From positions 2,121,501-2,185,500 of the forward strand of contig NZ_CP047491.1 in the NCBI RefSeq assembly GCF_009931115.1: DNA of 64,000 bases, given 5' to 3'. This document shows, piece by piece, positions 41,604 through 52,512 of this stretch (positions are counted from its first letter, which is position 1; every line of letters begins with the position of its first letter). A model generated the notes under the pieces. That model was given only the letters and a program-made list of their open reading frames with translations. It was not told the DNA's origin and made no database searches. The translations under genes were made by a program, and so were the position numbers. The DNA is from Microbulbifer hydrolyticus. GTDB taxonomy: Bacteria > Pseudomonadota > Gammaproteobacteria > Pseudomonadales > Cellvibrionaceae.

Positions 41604-44189
41604 TTAGAAGCGCACGGTGAAGTCCGCGCCGTACATGCGAGGCATGAAGCGCCACGCCGGGCTGGCACCGATTGCCGCACCGGTACCGCCGTAACCACCG
41701 GCGATCTCTTCGTCAGTCACGTTCTGCACCCACAGGGCGGCAGAGTAACGGTCGGAAGCACTGTTCCAGCCAGCACGCAGGTTCATCAGCTGGTAGTCCG
41801 GGATTACACGGGCCGGGTCGCTGATGGAGCCAACACGCTCGTCGGTCCAGTTGTAGTCACCGCGCAGAGTGACGTCGCCACCTTCGGCCAGGGCCCAGGT
41901 GTACTCGGCCATGATGTTGAACTTGTTCTCCGGAGTGCCAACACGAGGCTGACCCACACGGGAGTTCGCTTCTTCGGTTTCACCGATAGACTCGATAATC
42001 TGGTAGCGAGTGTACTCGGTATCCAGGAAAGAGTAGTTACCGGCAATGAACAGGTTGTCGGTCGCAGCCCACTGTACTTCCATTTCCGCACCGCGGCCTT
42101 CGGCATCGGCGTTACGCAGGTAGTAGTTGGGGATCGGCGCACCTACCAGGTCCAACTGCTGCAGGTTCTTGTAATCGTACGCGAACACAGAAGCATTGAA
42201 GCGCACAGCATTGTCGAACAGGCTGCTCTTCATGCCGATTTCCAGGTTGGTCACGCTCTCCTGGTCGAAGGACGGGTCGATGCCCGGCGCAGCGCTGAAG
42301 CTGTTGAAACCACCGGCCTTGAAGCCATCTGCCAGAGAGACGAAGGTCATGACATCGTCGTTCCAGCGGTAGTCCAGAACGATACGGCCGGAAAGGTCGC
42401 TCCAGGAGTCACTGAGTTCCTGGTTCAGATCGGCAACGCCGTTGTTGTTGAACGCAATACCAAAACGCGGTGAGGGAATCGCACCCAGCGGCAGTGCCGG
42501 GATAGGCAGCTGACCGATTACAGTGCCGTCTTCCATTTTCAGGTCAACCATGCCGCCTGACAAAGCCAGAGGCAGCGTGTTCTGGTAGGAGCTAACGATG
42601 GAGAAGTCTTTCTTATCGGCGGTATAACGCGCACCAACGGTCAGGTCCATCTTGTCAGTGAGGCTCCAGGTAGCATCACCGTAGATCGCGGCGGAGCGGT
42701 AATCGCCCTCGTTCAGTACAGATTCATTCCAGGCAGTGTCTGCCATGACCCACGGTGCGATACCGGCCATTAGCTGCGCGGCCATCTGCTCACGATCCAG
42801 CATGCTGGCCGTGATGCCGGCAGGAGCACCGAGCCCCGCCAGCAGTGCATCTACTTGGCCAGACTGGACCATCAGGTCGTATACGAACGTGGATACGGCA
42901 GCGCCTTCGAGGCCGCCAGCAATCATGGCCTGGCGCTGCTGATATGCCAAGTCTTCTACTTCCGTAGTGGTGAGGTCTACACCCATTGCGTCCAGCTGCG
43001 CTTTGACGCCTTCGTACACGGCGAAGGATTCCAGCGAACCGGCAGTAAAGTACGCATCGGTGGTGTGCTCCAGCTCTTCACGAGAGTAGGAAGCACCCAG
43101 GGTCCACTTCAGGGTGTCGGTCATACCGTTCAGACGGAACTCTTGAGAGAACTGGGTCTGATCATCGAAGTTGGCAGAGCCGAACATGTAATCCGGGTTC
43201 GCAGTGCCGTCTTCGTCCTGCTGCAGGTGGGCGTCAAAACCGCGGTAGGCGGTAATGGAGGTGAAGGTTACATTGTCGAAGTCATGCACGACGGACACGG
43301 AACCACCCCAGGAATCGCGATCTTCGATGGTCGGGGTATCCAGCGCGTAGTCGCCAAATACATCGGTACCACCCGCTTCCGCCTGCAGGGACGGAACAAT
43401 AGAGGTGCGCAGCGCACTGCCCTGATCCATGATGCCGTACTCGCCGCGGAACAGTACTTCCGTATCCGGAGTCGGTTCCCACAGCAAGGAGGCACGGTAG
43501 GTCTGGGTATCAATGTTACCGACGGTGAAATCCCCGGCCAGGTTATCGGCAAAGGAATCGCGACGGTTGGTAGACGCGGTAAAACGGCCATACACCGTAT
43601 CGCTGAACTGGCGGTTCAGCAGCAGGTCGGTGGACTGACGACCGTAGTTACCGGCTGTCAGGTTCAGCTCGGTGGTGTCGTCCGCTTGCGGCTTCTTGGA
43701 AATGATATGGATGGCGCCACCGGTGGCGTTGCGGCCAAACAGGGTGCCCTGCGGGCCTTTCAGCACTTCCACACGCTCGATGTCGGCGAGCGGGATTTCA
43801 GCACCAGCGCCACGACCGGTATATACGCCGTCGACGTAAACCGCTACCGCCGGGTCAGAGCCCACGGTGAAGTCACCAGTCTCAATGCCGCGCACGCTAT
43901 AGGTGGGCTGCAGTGGAGTATCGTTGTTCATTTCAACGCCCGGGGTGAATTTACCCAGGTCGGTCAGGTTCTTTACACCCATGGCCTTCATGCTGTCGCC
44001 GGTGAAGGCGGAAATGGCAATCGGCACGTCCTGCAGGTTCTCTGCACGTTTCTGAGCGGTAACAACCACTTCTTCGATTTCGGCAGCAGTTGCGGCACCG
44101 CTTAGCACGGTGGTAACCGCGATAGCTGCGGACAGAGTGGACAGTGTAAAGGCCCGGTTTTTACCGGACTGATCGGCGTTGTACATCAT
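41604..44189 (-). CDS. TonB-dependent outer-membrane receptor
   Basis: 861 residues. A signal peptide (to about 36, SGAATAA) leads to a TonB-box-like segment (EIEEVVVTAQKRAENLQDVP). The plug domain has VRGIETGDFTVGSDPAVAVY and VEVLKGPQGTLFGRNATGG. The barrel ends in MYGADFTVRF with the usual terminal Phe. Such receptors import siderophores, vitamins, glycans or peptides using TonB energy. Residues about 376-485 are an Ala/Gly/Met-rich stretch (VKAQLDAMGVDLTTTEVEDL; LLAGLGAPAGITASML) that looks helical rather than beta-strand, an unusual extracellular loop. It is divergent from a secreted acylase gene, which may process the imported ligand. Confidence 0.92.
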   Translation of the reverse strand: MMYNADQSGKNRAFTLSTLSAAIAVTTVLSGAATAAEIEEVVVTAQKRAENLQDVPIAISAFTGDSMKAMGVKNLTDLGKFTPGVEMNNDTPLQPTYSVRGIETGDFTVGSDPAVAVYVDGVYTGRGAGAEIPLADIERVEVLKGPQGTLFGRNATGGAIHIISKKPQADDTTELNLTAGNYGRQSTDLLLNRQFSDTVYGRFTASTNRRDSFADNLAGDFTVGNIDTQTYRASLLWEPTPDTEVLFRGEYGIMDQGSALRTSIVPSLQAEAGGTDVFGDYALDTPTIEDRDSWGGSVSVVHDFDNVTFTSITAYRGFDAHLQQDEDGTANPDYMFGSANFDDQTQFSQEFRLNGMTDTLKWTLGASYSREELEHTTDAYFTAGSLESFAVYEGVKAQLDAMGVDLTTTEVEDLAYQQRQAMIAGGLEGAAVSTFVYDLMVQSGQVDALLAGLGAPAGITASMLDREQMAAQLMAGIAPWVMADTAWNESVLNEGDYRSAAIYGDATWSLTDKMDLTVGARYTADKKDFSIVSSYQNTLPLALSGGMVDLKMEDGTVIGQLPIPALPLGAIPSPRFGIAFNNNGVADLNQELSDSWSDLSGRIVLDYRWNDDVMTFVSLADGFKAGGFNSFSAAPGIDPSFDQESVTNLEIGMKSSLFDNAVRFNASVFAYDYKNLQQLDLVGAPIPNYYLRNADAEGRGAEMEVQWAATDNLFIAGNYSFLDTEYTRYQIIESIGETEEANSRVGQPRVGTPENKFNIMAEYTWALAEGGDVTLRGDYNWTDERVGSISDPARVIPDYQLMNLRAGWNSASDRYSAALWVQNVTDEEIAGGYGGTGAAIGASPAWRFMPRMYGADFTVRF

Positions 44190-44522
44190 CGCGTCCTCGC
44201 GTTTTAGTTATATGAAAAGCGTGATGGAAAATTGTCTTTATTGATAGTCAAGTTGGGCCATCTTACGGGTAGCGCTGTCCCAAGAAAAGCTTGTTGTGAC
44301 CTTTTTATCGTGACCGGTCAGTTTTATGACCCGCAAGTGTGATTTAGTGCGCCATTTTGGCACGACGTTCGACCTAAAACCGACATTTGTGACCAACTAA
44401 AGTCCCCCGGTAACCACTTCAAGGTAGCGAGAGGCTGATAGACTGGCAAACGTCAGATACCATAAGAAACCGGCTATCAGTCCCAAAATAACGATTTTAT
44501 TTTTTACCCGAGAGCTCCCCCG
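44190..44522. promoter_or_regulatory. 333-bp divergent control region with repeated TGACC elements
   Basis: No gene fits. Four TGACC-type elements lie in the same direction: TGTGACC 44295-44301, CGTGACC 44309-44315, TATGACC 44325-44331 and TGTGACC 44388-44394. The second is part of a perfect 10-bp palindrome TGACCGGTCA (44311-44320). Between receptor and acylase genes, these look like regulator half-sites. No Fur-box-like sequence was seen. GAGGA precedes the receptor ATG by about 5 bp. Confidence 0.45.
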
Positions 44523-46880
44523 ATGATGAATAGCAGCCCATGGGCAAAACGCATTTTGCGCGGATTTATTGCCCTGCTTGTCCTTTTATTACTAGTTGCG
44601 CTGGCCACCTGGGCCTGGTTGCGCCAGAGCCTGCCCCTCCTCAACGGCGAACTGTCGACAGGTCAGCTCGCGAAGCCGGTGAGCATTGAGCGCGATGCCC
44701 AGGGGGTTGCATTTATCACTGCCGAAACCCGCACCGACTCCGCCTTCGCACTGGGCTTCCTGCACGCGCAGGAGCGCTTTTTCCAGATGGACCTGCTCCG
44801 TCGCAATTCTGCCGGGGAGCTCTCCGAGCTGGTGGGCGAAGCGGCGCTCGAGCACGACAAGGGGGTGCGAGTACACCAGTTTCGCGCGCGCGCCGAGCGC
44901 AATATTGGCGCCATGCCAGTTCACCAGCAGCAGGTATTGCAAAGCTATGCCGACGGTGTGAACTACGGCCTTTCCCAGCTGGGGGCGAAGCCCTGGGAAT
45001 ACGCCCTGCTCCGCCAGGAACCGCGCAAGTGGGTACCGGCAGATAGCATGCTCACCATTTTCAGCATGTACCTGACTCTTCAGAGCCGGACCGGTGATTT
45101 TGAGCTTCGTGACAATGCACTGGCTGAACTGCTCCCGGGCGACCTCTATCACTTTTTTGCCCCCAAGGGCGGCGTATGGGATGCCCCGCTGATTGGTGAT
45201 GCGCGCGACCCTCTCAACCTGCCAGAGACCCATATCGCGGCGCTGGTGGACGAAGGTGAGCCCATGGCGTACGGAAAAATGGAAAGCGAAGACATGATCT
45301 TCGGCAGCAACAACTGGGTGGTCGGCGGCGCACTGACGGAGCACGGGGCAGCTATCGTGGCCGACGACATGCACCTCGCCATCACGGTTCCCAATATCTG
45401 GTTCCGCGCGGGCTGGAATGTACCCGGCACCGAGTTTGAAATGCGCGGGGCATCCCTCCCTGGCGGCCCAATTATTGTGGCCGGTAGCAATGGCAAAGTA
45501 GCCTGGGGTTTCACCAACACGACAGCGGACTGGGGCGACCTGATCCCCCTAGAAATCTCGGAGAACGGCGAGCAATACCGTACGCCTGAAGGCTGGCAGG
45601 ATTTTGACATTGCCGTCGAGCAGATCAACATAAGCGGCAAGCCCGCAAGCGAACTGAAAGTACGCAAGACAATCTGGGGACCAGTGGTCGGCGAAGACCA
45701 CAACGGCACCCCCCTCGCCTACCGCTGGGTGGCTCACGATATACGGGGCGCCAACCTGAACCTGCTCAAACTGGAAACCGTCGAGACGGTGCGCGCGGCA
45801 ATGGATATTGCCCCCGAGCTCGGCATGCCCCACCAGAACTTTGTACTGGGTGATAGCGCAGGCAATATCGGCTGGACCGTGGCGGGCCCGATACCTCGGC
45901 GCGTCGGCCTCGATGGGGATCGCTCGGTCAGCTGGGCCGATGGCACAGCCTTCTGGGATGGGTTCCTGCCGCTGGCAGAGCAACCCAGCATATACAACCC
46001 GCCTTCGCATCGGATCTGGACCGCCAACTCACGCACCATGGACGGCGAATTCCTCCGCGTGATGGGTGACGGGGGCTATGCGCTCGGCGCACGCCAACAG
46101 CAGATTCGCGATGACTTGTTCGCGCGGGATCACTTTACCGAGCAGGACCTGCTGGACATTCAGCTGGACGACCGCGCGATATTCCTCGAGCGCTGGCAGG
46201 CACATCTGGTCCAGCTACTGAGCACAAGCGATGGCTACGACGACGTACTTGAACAGGTAAAAAGCTGGGGTGGGCGTGCCAGTGCGGATTCCGTGGGCTA
46301 CCGTATCGTGCGGAATTTCCGCCTGCGCTTTATCGACTTCGCCACGGCACCGGTACTGACGTACATGCAGCGACATGATCCAACCTTCAAATTTGGCCGG
46401 GTCAATCGCCAGGTGGAATACCCGGCCTGGGAGATGCTGTCCAACGAGCCCGCCCACCTGCTGAACCCGGAATTTGCCTCGTGGAAAGCGCTCAAGCTCG
46501 CGGCCCTCGATCAGGTACTGGAAGAGATGGCTGAAGATGGCCTGCCCCTCGCACAGCAGACATGGGGTGTGCAGAACTCGGCGAAAATCCTGCACCCACT
46601 TGGGCGCGCGGTGTCTGCAGTCAACTGGTTCACCGCGATGCCAGCGGATCCCCTACCCGGCGATTCCCATATGCCCCGCTTCCAGTCATCCACCAACGGC
46701 GCTTCAGAGCGCATGGTGGTAGCGCCGGGTCATGAAGAACTGGGAGTTTTCCATATGGCGACAGGGCAAAGCGCGCATCCGCTTTCGCCGTTTTTTGGCA
46801 ATGGACACAGGGACTGGGTGGAAGGTAATCCCTCGAGCTTTACCGAAAAGTCAGTCGAATATGTTCTCACATTGAAATAA
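44523..46880 (+). CDS. Penicillin-acylase-family Ntn hydrolase
   Basis: 785 residues. A single N-terminal hydrophobic segment (about 13-33) acts as signal or anchor. The A-chain region has HAQERFFQMDLLRRNSAGEL. The autoprocessing site is Gly261-Ser262 in MIFGSNNWVVGG, where Ser262 becomes the N-terminal nucleophile of the B chain. VPNIWFRAGW, GSNGKVAWGFTNTTADWGDL and IWTANSRTMDG are further family blocks. The family includes penicillin G acylases, acyl-homoserine-lactone acylases and other amide hydrolases; the substrate here cannot be told. Two adjacent ATGs begin the frame. Divergence from a TonB receptor suggests joint use of a secreted amide or lipopeptide. Confidence 0.92.
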   Translation: MMNSSPWAKRILRGFIALLVLLLLVALATWAWLRQSLPLLNGELSTGQLAKPVSIERDAQGVAFITAETRTDSAFALGFLHAQERFFQMDLLRRNSAGELSELVGEAALEHDKGVRVHQFRARAERNIGAMPVHQQQVLQSYADGVNYGLSQLGAKPWEYALLRQEPRKWVPADSMLTIFSMYLTLQSRTGDFELRDNALAELLPGDLYHFFAPKGGVWDAPLIGDARDPLNLPETHIAALVDEGEPMAYGKMESEDMIFGSNNWVVGGALTEHGAAIVADDMHLAITVPNIWFRAGWNVPGTEFEMRGASLPGGPIIVAGSNGKVAWGFTNTTADWGDLIPLEISENGEQYRTPEGWQDFDIAVEQINISGKPASELKVRKTIWGPVVGEDHNGTPLAYRWVAHDIRGANLNLLKLETVETVRAAMDIAPELGMPHQNFVLGDSAGNIGWTVAGPIPRRVGLDGDRSVSWADGTAFWDGFLPLAEQPSIYNPPSHRIWTANSRTMDGEFLRVMGDGGYALGARQQQIRDDLFARDHFTEQDLLDIQLDDRAIFLERWQAHLVQLLSTSDGYDDVLEQVKSWGGRASADSVGYRIVRNFRLRFIDFATAPVLTYMQRHDPTFKFGRVNRQVEYPAWEMLSNEPAHLLNPEFASWKALKLAALDQVLEEMAEDGLPLAQQTWGVQNSAKILHPLGRAVSAVNWFTAMPADPLPGDSHMPRFQSSTNGASERMVVAPGHEELGVFHMATGQSAHPLSPFFGNGHRDWVEGNPSSFTEKSVEYVLTLK

Positions 46881-46952
46881 AGACTTCTTCGATGGTTTCG
46901 CAGCGTGCAGCTACCAGATAGCCGCACGCTGGCTTTACCTACAGGCGAGAAT

Positions 46953-47216
46953 TCAGGCTGTTTCGTCGAGAATCGCGAAGGAAAGAAAAGAGGTTAACAG
47001 CCCCAGGCCAAGTACAAATGGCAGAAGCGGAAAGCAGATCATTAACAGGGATGCGCCGATCCAGAGGTTTTTCACCCAGTTCCGCTTGACCCGATAGCTG
47101 CGGGAGTAGCGGCGCAAGTGGCTATCGTTTTCATCGGGCAATACGATTTCATTTTCCCGGGGCAAAAAGCTGCGCACCAGAAGAGTGCAATAAAACCGAA
47201 GCAACATCCACAACAT
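46953..47216 (-). CDS. Hypothetical small membrane protein
   Basis: Not recognised. 87 residues with an amphipathic N-terminus (MLWMLLRFYCTLLVRSF), a charged middle (ENEIVLPDENDSHLRRYSRS) and a long hydrophobic hairpin (about 50-83, WIGASLLMICFPLLPFVLGL). It sits between the acylase and cysG. The ribosome site is weak, and about 100 bp separate it from cysG. It could be a real membrane protein of the inner membrane or a remnant; residue composition favours a real gene. Confidence 0.5.
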   Translation of the reverse strand: MLWMLLRFYCTLLVRSFLPRENEIVLPDENDSHLRRYSRSYRVKRNWVKNLWIGASLLMICFPLLPFVLGLGLLTSFLSFAILDETA

Positions 47217-47314
47217 AGAACCACCACTGGCAAACTCCTTCTTCAGTATAGAAAGGGTTTACCGGTGGATGGGGTCAGGGATGCCGAACATTATCCTCTC
47301 GGCAAAAATCTAGC

Positions 47315-48694
47315 TCACTGATACCAGCCCAGGCTTTCTCTCAACGTCACCACGCCGCCAATGATCGTAAGTGCCGGCGCTTCCACTTTGTGGGCCTCCG
47401 CCAGTTCCGGCAGTGTGGCAATGGTACCGACGATCACTCGCTGATCCCGGGTGGTGCCCTTCTCCACCAGCGCAGCCGGCGTATCGGCGTCCATTCCATT
47501 GGCAATCAACTTTTCAGAAATGGTGGGGAGCCCGGTCAGGCCCATATAGAACACCAGCGTCTGGTTTTTGGTGATGAGCTCTTCCCATGGCAGTACCAGG
47601 TCACCCTGCTTGAGGTGGCCGGTAATAAAGCGAACGGACTGGGCGTGGTCCCGGTGGGTCAAGGGAATGCCGGAATAGGCGGAACAGCCGATGGCGGCGG
47701 TAATACCCGGCACCACCTGAAATGGCACGCCGGCCTCGGCGAGCTTGTCGATCTCTTCGCCTCCGCGGCCAAAGACAAACGGATCCCCGCCCTTCAGCCG
47801 CAGCACCTTCTTGCCCTCTTTCGCCAGATCCACCAGTAGCTGGTTGATATCGTCCTGGGGAACCGAATGGAACTGCTTCATTTTGCCCACGTAGATACGC
47901 TCGGCATCGCGACGCACCAGTTCCAGCACCTCGGTGGAAACCAGCCTGTCGTAGAGAACCACGTCAGCCTGCTGCATCAGGCGCAGGGCGCGGAAAGTCA
48001 ACAGATCGGGATCGCCCGGCCCACCGCCGACCAGGTAAACCTCACCGCTCGGCGCGGGCTTCTCTTCCCAGCGCCCCAGCTCCTCCAGCAGGGTCTGCTC
48101 GGCCTCGGATTTATGGCCACGCTCGATCTGTCCGACGATCGGCCCATTGAACACCCAGTGCCAGAAGTCCTTGCGCTGAGCTTCGGGCAGAGCCGCCTTG
48201 ACCTTGTCGCGCATGCGCCCTGCCATTTCAGCAATCAGGCCGAGCCCCGGAGATAACAAGGTTTCGATCTGGGCCCGCAGCATGCGGGTGAGAACCGGCG
48301 CAGAGCCACCACTGGAAATTCCGATGGCCAGCGGCCCGCGCTCAACGATGGAGGGAAAAGTGAACGTGCAGTGTTCCGGAGAATCCACCACGTTCACGGG
48401 GAGGCGTCGGGCACGGGCATGTTGGGAAACCAGGGCGTTGACGTCTGCGTCGGCGGTCGCGGCTACGACCATCTCGACATTATCCAGCAGGTCCTGGCGA
48501 TAGGTCCCTACGATGTACTCGCCACTGCTGGCGAGAACCAGCTGGCGCAGCTCGTCGGTAATATCCGGAGCCACCACCAGCAGGCGGGCCTCCGCTTTAT
48601 TAAGTAACCGCGCTTTGCGCGTTGCGATGGAGCCGCCCCCGACAATCAGGCAGGGACGGTTTTTTAAATCAAAAGCGAGAGGCAGGTAACGCAA
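47315..48694 (-). CDS. cysG: Siroheme synthase (fused dehydrogenase/ferrochelatase and methyltransferase)
   Basis: 459 residues. The N-terminal half ([31 protein letters not shown]) is the precorrin-2 dehydrogenase/sirohydrochlorin ferrochelatase module. From about 215, [33 protein letters not shown] begins the SAM-dependent uroporphyrinogen III methyltransferase. It makes siroheme for sulfite and nitrite reductases. The start is TTG at 48694; no in-frame ATG fits, and the family's N-terminal sequence begins exactly here. It follows serS by 18 bp on the same strand, an order known from Pseudomonas relatives. Confidence 0.95.
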   Translation of the reverse strand: MRYLPLAFDLKNRPCLIVGGGSIATRKARLLNKAEARLLVVAPDITDELRQLVLASSGEYIVGTYRQDLLDNVEMVVAATADADVNALVSQHARARRLPVNVVDSPEHCTFTFPSIVERGPLAIGISSGGSAPVLTRMLRAQIETLLSPGLGLIAEMAGRMRDKVKAALPEAQRKDFWHWVFNGPIVGQIERGHKSEAEQTLLEELGRWEEKPAPSGEVYLVGGGPGDPDLLTFRALRLMQQADVVLYDRLVSTEVLELVRRDAERIYVGKMKQFHSVPQDDINQLLVDLAKEGKKVLRLKGGDPFVFGRGGEEIDKLAEAGVPFQVVPGITAAIGCSAYSGIPLTHRDHAQSVRFITGHLKQGDLVLPWEELITKNQTLVFYMGLTGLPTISEKLIANGMDADTPAALVEKGTTRDQRVIVGTIATLPELAEAHKVEAPALTIIGGVVTLRESLGWYQ

Positions 48695-48712
48695 GTTCTT
48701 ATTCCATACTGC

Positions 48713-50008
<1,296 letters not shown>

Positions 50009-50383
50009 TTACAGATATTTCATTCCCAGCGTGATGGCCGTTGCAGTTACGGCGACGCACACCAGGATGCTGGCGACAACATAAGCCAGCGCCGTCAAAG
50101 GCTGGCCATTGTGCCACATCAGCACGGTTTCCAGCGAGAAGGTCGAAAAGGTGGTAAGAGCCCCGAACAGGCCCGTCATGATCATCAGCCGCCACTCGTG
50201 GCCTAGCATCCCCCGCTCAACGATCACCACATAGGCAATTCCGATCAGCAGAGAGCCGACCACGTTGACGATGAATGTCCCGAGGGGAAACCGGCTCTCA
50301 AACACCGGAAACGCCCAAACCCCAACAAGATGTCGCAGGATGGCGCCAACGGCGCCGCCAAGTGCTATTGCTATCCATTGCAT
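50009..50383 (-). CDS. crcB: Fluoride-specific ion channel, CrcB/Fluc family
   Basis: 124 residues and four hydrophobic helices. GGAVGAILRHLVG opens the protein; PLGTFIVNVVGSLLIGIAY holds the conserved Asn, and GLFGALTTFSTFSLETV carries the Thr/Phe residues lining the fluoride path (GxxGGxTTFSTF pattern). CrcB dimers export fluoride. The 48 bp upstream is too short for a fluoride riboswitch; expression probably comes from the larger operon. Confidence 0.95.
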   Translation of the reverse strand: MQWIAIALGGAVGAILRHLVGVWAFPVFESRFPLGTFIVNVVGSLLIGIAYVVIVERGMLGHEWRLMIMTGLFGALTTFSTFSLETVLMWHNGQPLTALAYVVASILVCVAVTATAITLGMKYL

Positions 50384-50431
50384 GGGGGAACTCCCGGGAA
50401 ACGATGAGACGGTCAGCTGTGGAGGTGGATT

Positions 50432-51796
50432 CTAGCGCTTTTCTGGCGCAGCGTGTTGTGCCGGCGCGTAACGCTGCTGGCCGCTGGCCTGGTTGAGCGC
50501 GCGCAGGCGCTGCAGTTTTTCTTCGATTTTCAGCTCAAGTCCGCGATTGACCGGGTAGTAATAGCGTCGGTCCGCGATAGGCTCCGGCAGGTAGTTCTCC
50601 CCGGCAGCGAAACCATCGGGCTCATCGTGGGCGTAGCGGTACTCTGCGCCATGGGCCATTTCCTTCGCCAGTTTGGTCGGCGCATTGCGCAGGTGCACGG
50701 GCACCTCGTAACTGGGCTCTCTGCGGATATCCGCCAACACGCGCTTGTAAGCGCTGTAGACCGCGTTGCTCTTGGCGGCGACAGCGAGATACGCCACCGC
50801 CTGGGCGATGGCCAACTCCCCTTCCGGGCTGCCGAGTCGCTCCTGCACATCCCACGCGTTGAGCGCGATCTCGAGCGCGCGCGGGTCTGCATTGCCGATA
50901 TCCTCACTGGCCATGCGCACCACGCGGCGGGCGACATAGAGCGGGTCGCAGCCACCGTCGATCATCCGCGCGAACCAGTAGAGCGCAGCATCGGGGTCCG
51001 AGCCCCGCACCGACTTGTGGAGCGCCGAAATCTGGTCGTAAAAGTAATCTCCACCCTTGTCGAAGCGACGCACATCGGCGGTGAGCACTTCCGCAAGCAC
51101 GGCGTCGTCAATTACCTGCCGCCCGCCCTCTTCCCGCGACAGATCACAGGCAATCTCGAGCAGGTTGAGCGCACTGCGCGCATCGCCATCGGCGCTCAGG
51201 GTAATCCTGTCGAGCACTTCCTCCGACAACGCGATGTTGCGGGACCTGAGCCCCTCGTCTTCGGCAAGTGCGCGCAGTAACAGGCCGCTCAGCTCTTCCT
51301 GAGTGAGGCTGCGCAACAGGTAAACGCGACAGCGGGAAAGAAGCGCGTTATTCAGTTCGAAGGATGGATTTTCCGTGGTGGCGCCGACAAACGTTACGGT
51401 GCCCTCTTCCACGTACGGAAGAAATGCATCCTGCTGCGCCTTGTTGAAGCGGTGTACTTCATCCACAAACAGGATGGTGCCGCGACCGAACTGGGCCGCG
51501 TGCTGCTCCGCCTCCGCGACCGCCTGACGAATTTCCTTAACCCCGGCCAGGACCGCAGATAGAGTGGCGAAACGCACATCGCACTCTTCGGCGAGCAGGC
51601 GGGCAAACGTGGTCTTACCCACCCCGGGCGGCCCCCAGAGCACCATTGAGTGCAACTGGCCGCGCTCGACCGCCTCGCGCAGGGGTTTACCCTGCCCCAA
51701 TAAATGCGTCTGGCCCACATAGTGGGCCAGAGTTTGCGGCCGCATACGAGCGGCCAGAGGCTGATGCCGAGGGGGTGATTGGAACAGATCACTCAT
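50432..51796 (-). CDS. rarA: Replication-associated recombination protein A
   Basis: 454 residues from ATG 51796 ([20 protein letters not shown]). A longer TTG-type frame to 51907 overlaps lolA fully and is rejected. The AAA+ ATPase has Walker [15 protein letters not shown], Walker [20 protein letters not shown] and sensor [21 protein letters not shown]-terminal MgsA-type domain ([20 protein letters not shown]) follows. RarA works at stalled replication forks, interacting with SSB and the clamp-loader system. It overlaps the lolA stop by 8 bp. Confidence 0.95.
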   Translation of the reverse strand: MSDLFQSPPRHQPLAARMRPQTLAHYVGQTHLLGQGKPLREAVERGQLHSMVLWGPPGVGKTTFARLLAEECDVRFATLSAVLAGVKEIRQAVAEAEQHAAQFGRGTILFVDEVHRFNKAQQDAFLPYVEEGTVTFVGATTENPSFELNNALLSRCRVYLLRSLTQEELSGLLLRALAEDEGLRSRNIALSEEVLDRITLSADGDARSALNLLEIACDLSREEGGRQVIDDAVLAEVLTADVRRFDKGGDYFYDQISALHKSVRGSDPDAALYWFARMIDGGCDPLYVARRVVRMASEDIGNADPRALEIALNAWDVQERLGSPEGELAIAQAVAYLAVAAKSNAVYSAYKRVLADIRREPSYEVPVHLRNAPTKLAKEMAHGAEYRYAHDEPDGFAAGENYLPEPIADRRYYYPVNRGLELKIEEKLQRLRALNQASGQQRYAPAQHAAPEKR

Positions 51797-52406
51797 CGCG
51801 AATAACGTCGGTACCCTTGGGTGGCTTGAAATTGAACATGTGCGAAGACAATTTCGGGTTGGCTTGCATGCTATTGAACTGGATGTCGGTGGTCTGACCC
51901 ATGCCATCGCGCACGGTCATCGCGGCTGGCAGTCCACTCTTGTCGAAGCGGATCACCATCGACTTGAACGGTGCCGAGGCGCGCTTGGATGTGAGGTAGT
52001 AAGCCCCCTTCTTGCTCTCAACACTGAAAGAGCTGCGGATATCCTCTACCTTGCCGCCCAGCAGCAGTGCCGGGGTCTCCTTCATGCGATTGTCGACCGG
52101 ACGAATGGTGACCTGCTCAAGGTCCGGGTCATACAGCCACAGTTTTTTGTTGTTCGTTACCAGGAGCTGTGGAAAGGGCTCCCCGGTCTTCCAGCGCAAT
52201 TTGCCCGGACGCTGCACGGAAAAATTCCCGCTGCTCTTTTGCAGGGTTTTTCCCTTCTGGTCTTTGAGGACCTGGCGGAAATTGCCGGAGATGGAGCCCA
52301 ATGGCTGCAACAATCGGCTCAGTTCCTCACTTGCGTCGGCGTGTACGCCGCCCGCGCCCACGCCGAAACCCAGCGCGATAAGAAGAATGCTCAGTGTACG
52401 TCTCAT
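51789..52406 (-). CDS. lolA: Outer-membrane lipoprotein carrier protein
   Basis: 205 residues with a signal peptide (SILLIALGFGVGAGGVHA, about 5-23). The mature part has ELSRLLQPLGSISGNFRQVL and LRWKTGEPFPQLLVTNNKKLWLYDPDLEQV, typical LolA strands with the Arg and aromatic residues of the hydrophobic cavity. It shuttles lipoproteins from LolCDE to LolB across the periplasm. Position between ftsK and rarA is the conserved one. The stop overlaps the rarA start. Confidence 0.95.
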   Translation of the reverse strand: MRRTLSILLIALGFGVGAGGVHADASEELSRLLQPLGSISGNFRQVLKDQKGKTLQKSSGNFSVQRPGKLRWKTGEPFPQLLVTNNKKLWLYDPDLEQVTIRPVDNRMKETPALLLGGKVEDIRSSFSVESKKGAYYLTSKRASAPFKSMVIRFDKSGLPAAMTVRDGMGQTTDIQFNSMQANPKLSSHMFNFKPPKGTDVIRDE

Positions 52407-52512
52407 AAGTGCCTTCCAGTTTGCTATTCCGGGGAATGTCCTTAAAGCCTAGTCCGCGGCAAGTGAACCCGGCCTGAACCGGGGTCAATTTACCGCGACC
52501 GCCGGACCGCGA

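Noticed and set aside
41598-44105. Long plus-strand open frames (291 and 416 codons) opposite the TonB receptor gene
   Set aside because: The receptor on minus has signal, plug and barrel motifs; the opposite frames have none and are codon-bias shadows.
50384-50431. A possible fluoride riboswitch ahead of crcB
   Set aside because: Only 48 bp separate rarA and crcB, and I see no fluoride-riboswitch core.
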